Translations under genes and position numbers: made by a program
Shown here: in pieces, positions 15,147 through 15,279 of the stretch
How the letters are laid out: every line of letters starts with the position of its first letter
How positions within the stretch are numbered: position 1 is the first letter of the stretch
The notes under the pieces: generated by a model
The model's input: the letters and a program-made list of their open reading frames with translations, nothing else
Databases searched by the model: none
Told to the model about the DNA's origin: nothing
DNA from: CAZGMC01 sp964526565
GTDB lineage: Bacteria; Pseudomonadota; Alphaproteobacteria; DSM-16000; Inquilinaceae
Length of the DNA: 15,279 nt
Assembly (NCBI GenBank): GCA_964526565.1
Contig: CAZGMC010000099.1
Location: 1-15,279 of the forward strand
Reading direction: 5' to 3'

Positions 15147-15279
15147 GGTCGATGCGCATGCCGCAGTTGCGGCCGCCCGGGGTCGATGCGCATGCCGCCG
15201 TTGCAGCCGCCCGGGGTCGATGCTCATGCCGCCGTTGCAGCCGCCCGGGGTCGATGCTCATGCCGCCGTTGCAGCCGCC
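15147..15279. repeat. 34-base tandem repeat array running off the window edge
   Basis: Four direct copies with a strict 34-base period start at 15147, 15181, 15215 and 15249; the last is cut by the window end after 31 bases. Copies 3 and 4 are identical over their shared length, copy 2 differs by one base and copy 1 by several, so the array appears to grow away from the HNH gene. The period is not a multiple of three and no spacers are present, which rules out a simple protein repeat or CRISPR array. Confidence 0.92.

Noticed and set aside
15147..15279. CRISPR array
   Set aside because: The 34-base units are directly abutting, with no spacers, and no cas gene is present.

Overview
The window is high-GC bacterial DNA with mostly G or C in third codon positions. 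Its contents suggest an alphaproteobacterium: a fused EIIA-HPr-EI fructose PTS protein, a heparinase II/III-type protein, an LdtD/YcbB-type L,D-transpeptidase, a 192-residue HNH protein of a type common in that class, and a lone PEP-CTERM protein. This is inference from gene content; the window has no rRNA, tRNA or mobile element to confirm it. Every convincing gene except the first lies on the minus strand.

Layout. 1-613 holds no convincing gene. 614-629 is a near-perfect sigma-54 promoter directly upstream of a plus-strand PEP-CTERM surface protein (666-1319). An inverted repeat at 1352-1384 separates it from a convergent, unrecognised 71-residue gene (1405-1620) with its own promoter and Shine-Dalgarno. 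1751-5183 is a tight minus-strand operon for protein quality control, in transcription order: small membrane protein, M48 metallopeptidase, single-PDZ HtrA/Deg serine protease, J-domain co-chaperone. A promoter (5314-5341) and a strong leader hairpin (5255-5273) precede it. 5392-7269 is a heparinase II/III family gene.

7548-10964 is a decayed fructose phosphotransferase operon (fruB-fruK-fruA). fruB has an in-frame 15-base duplication in its EIIA domain and a one-base frameshift in its EI domain. fruK is cut at about residue 217 and joined out of frame to the last ~85 codons of fruA, so roughly 1.7-1.9 kb is missing. As read here the locus could not import or phosphorylate fructose. 11192-12742 is a secreted tannase/feruloyl esterase family enzyme whose probable promoter is built into a 16-base tandem repeat. 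13001-14209 is an exported L,D-transpeptidase. A nested palindrome lies between it and an HNH endonuclease gene (14418-14996), which has a perfect TATAAT box upstream. The window ends inside a 34-base tandem repeat array.

Functionally, several products act at the cell envelope (PEP-CTERM protein, M48 and HtrA proteases, L,D-transpeptidase, tannase). The most notable points are the sigma-54-driven orphan PEP-CTERM gene, the compact proteostasis operon, the multiply damaged fructose PTS, and five separate short tandem duplications of different unit length. I saw no CRISPR array, toxin-antitoxin pair, defence island or prophage.
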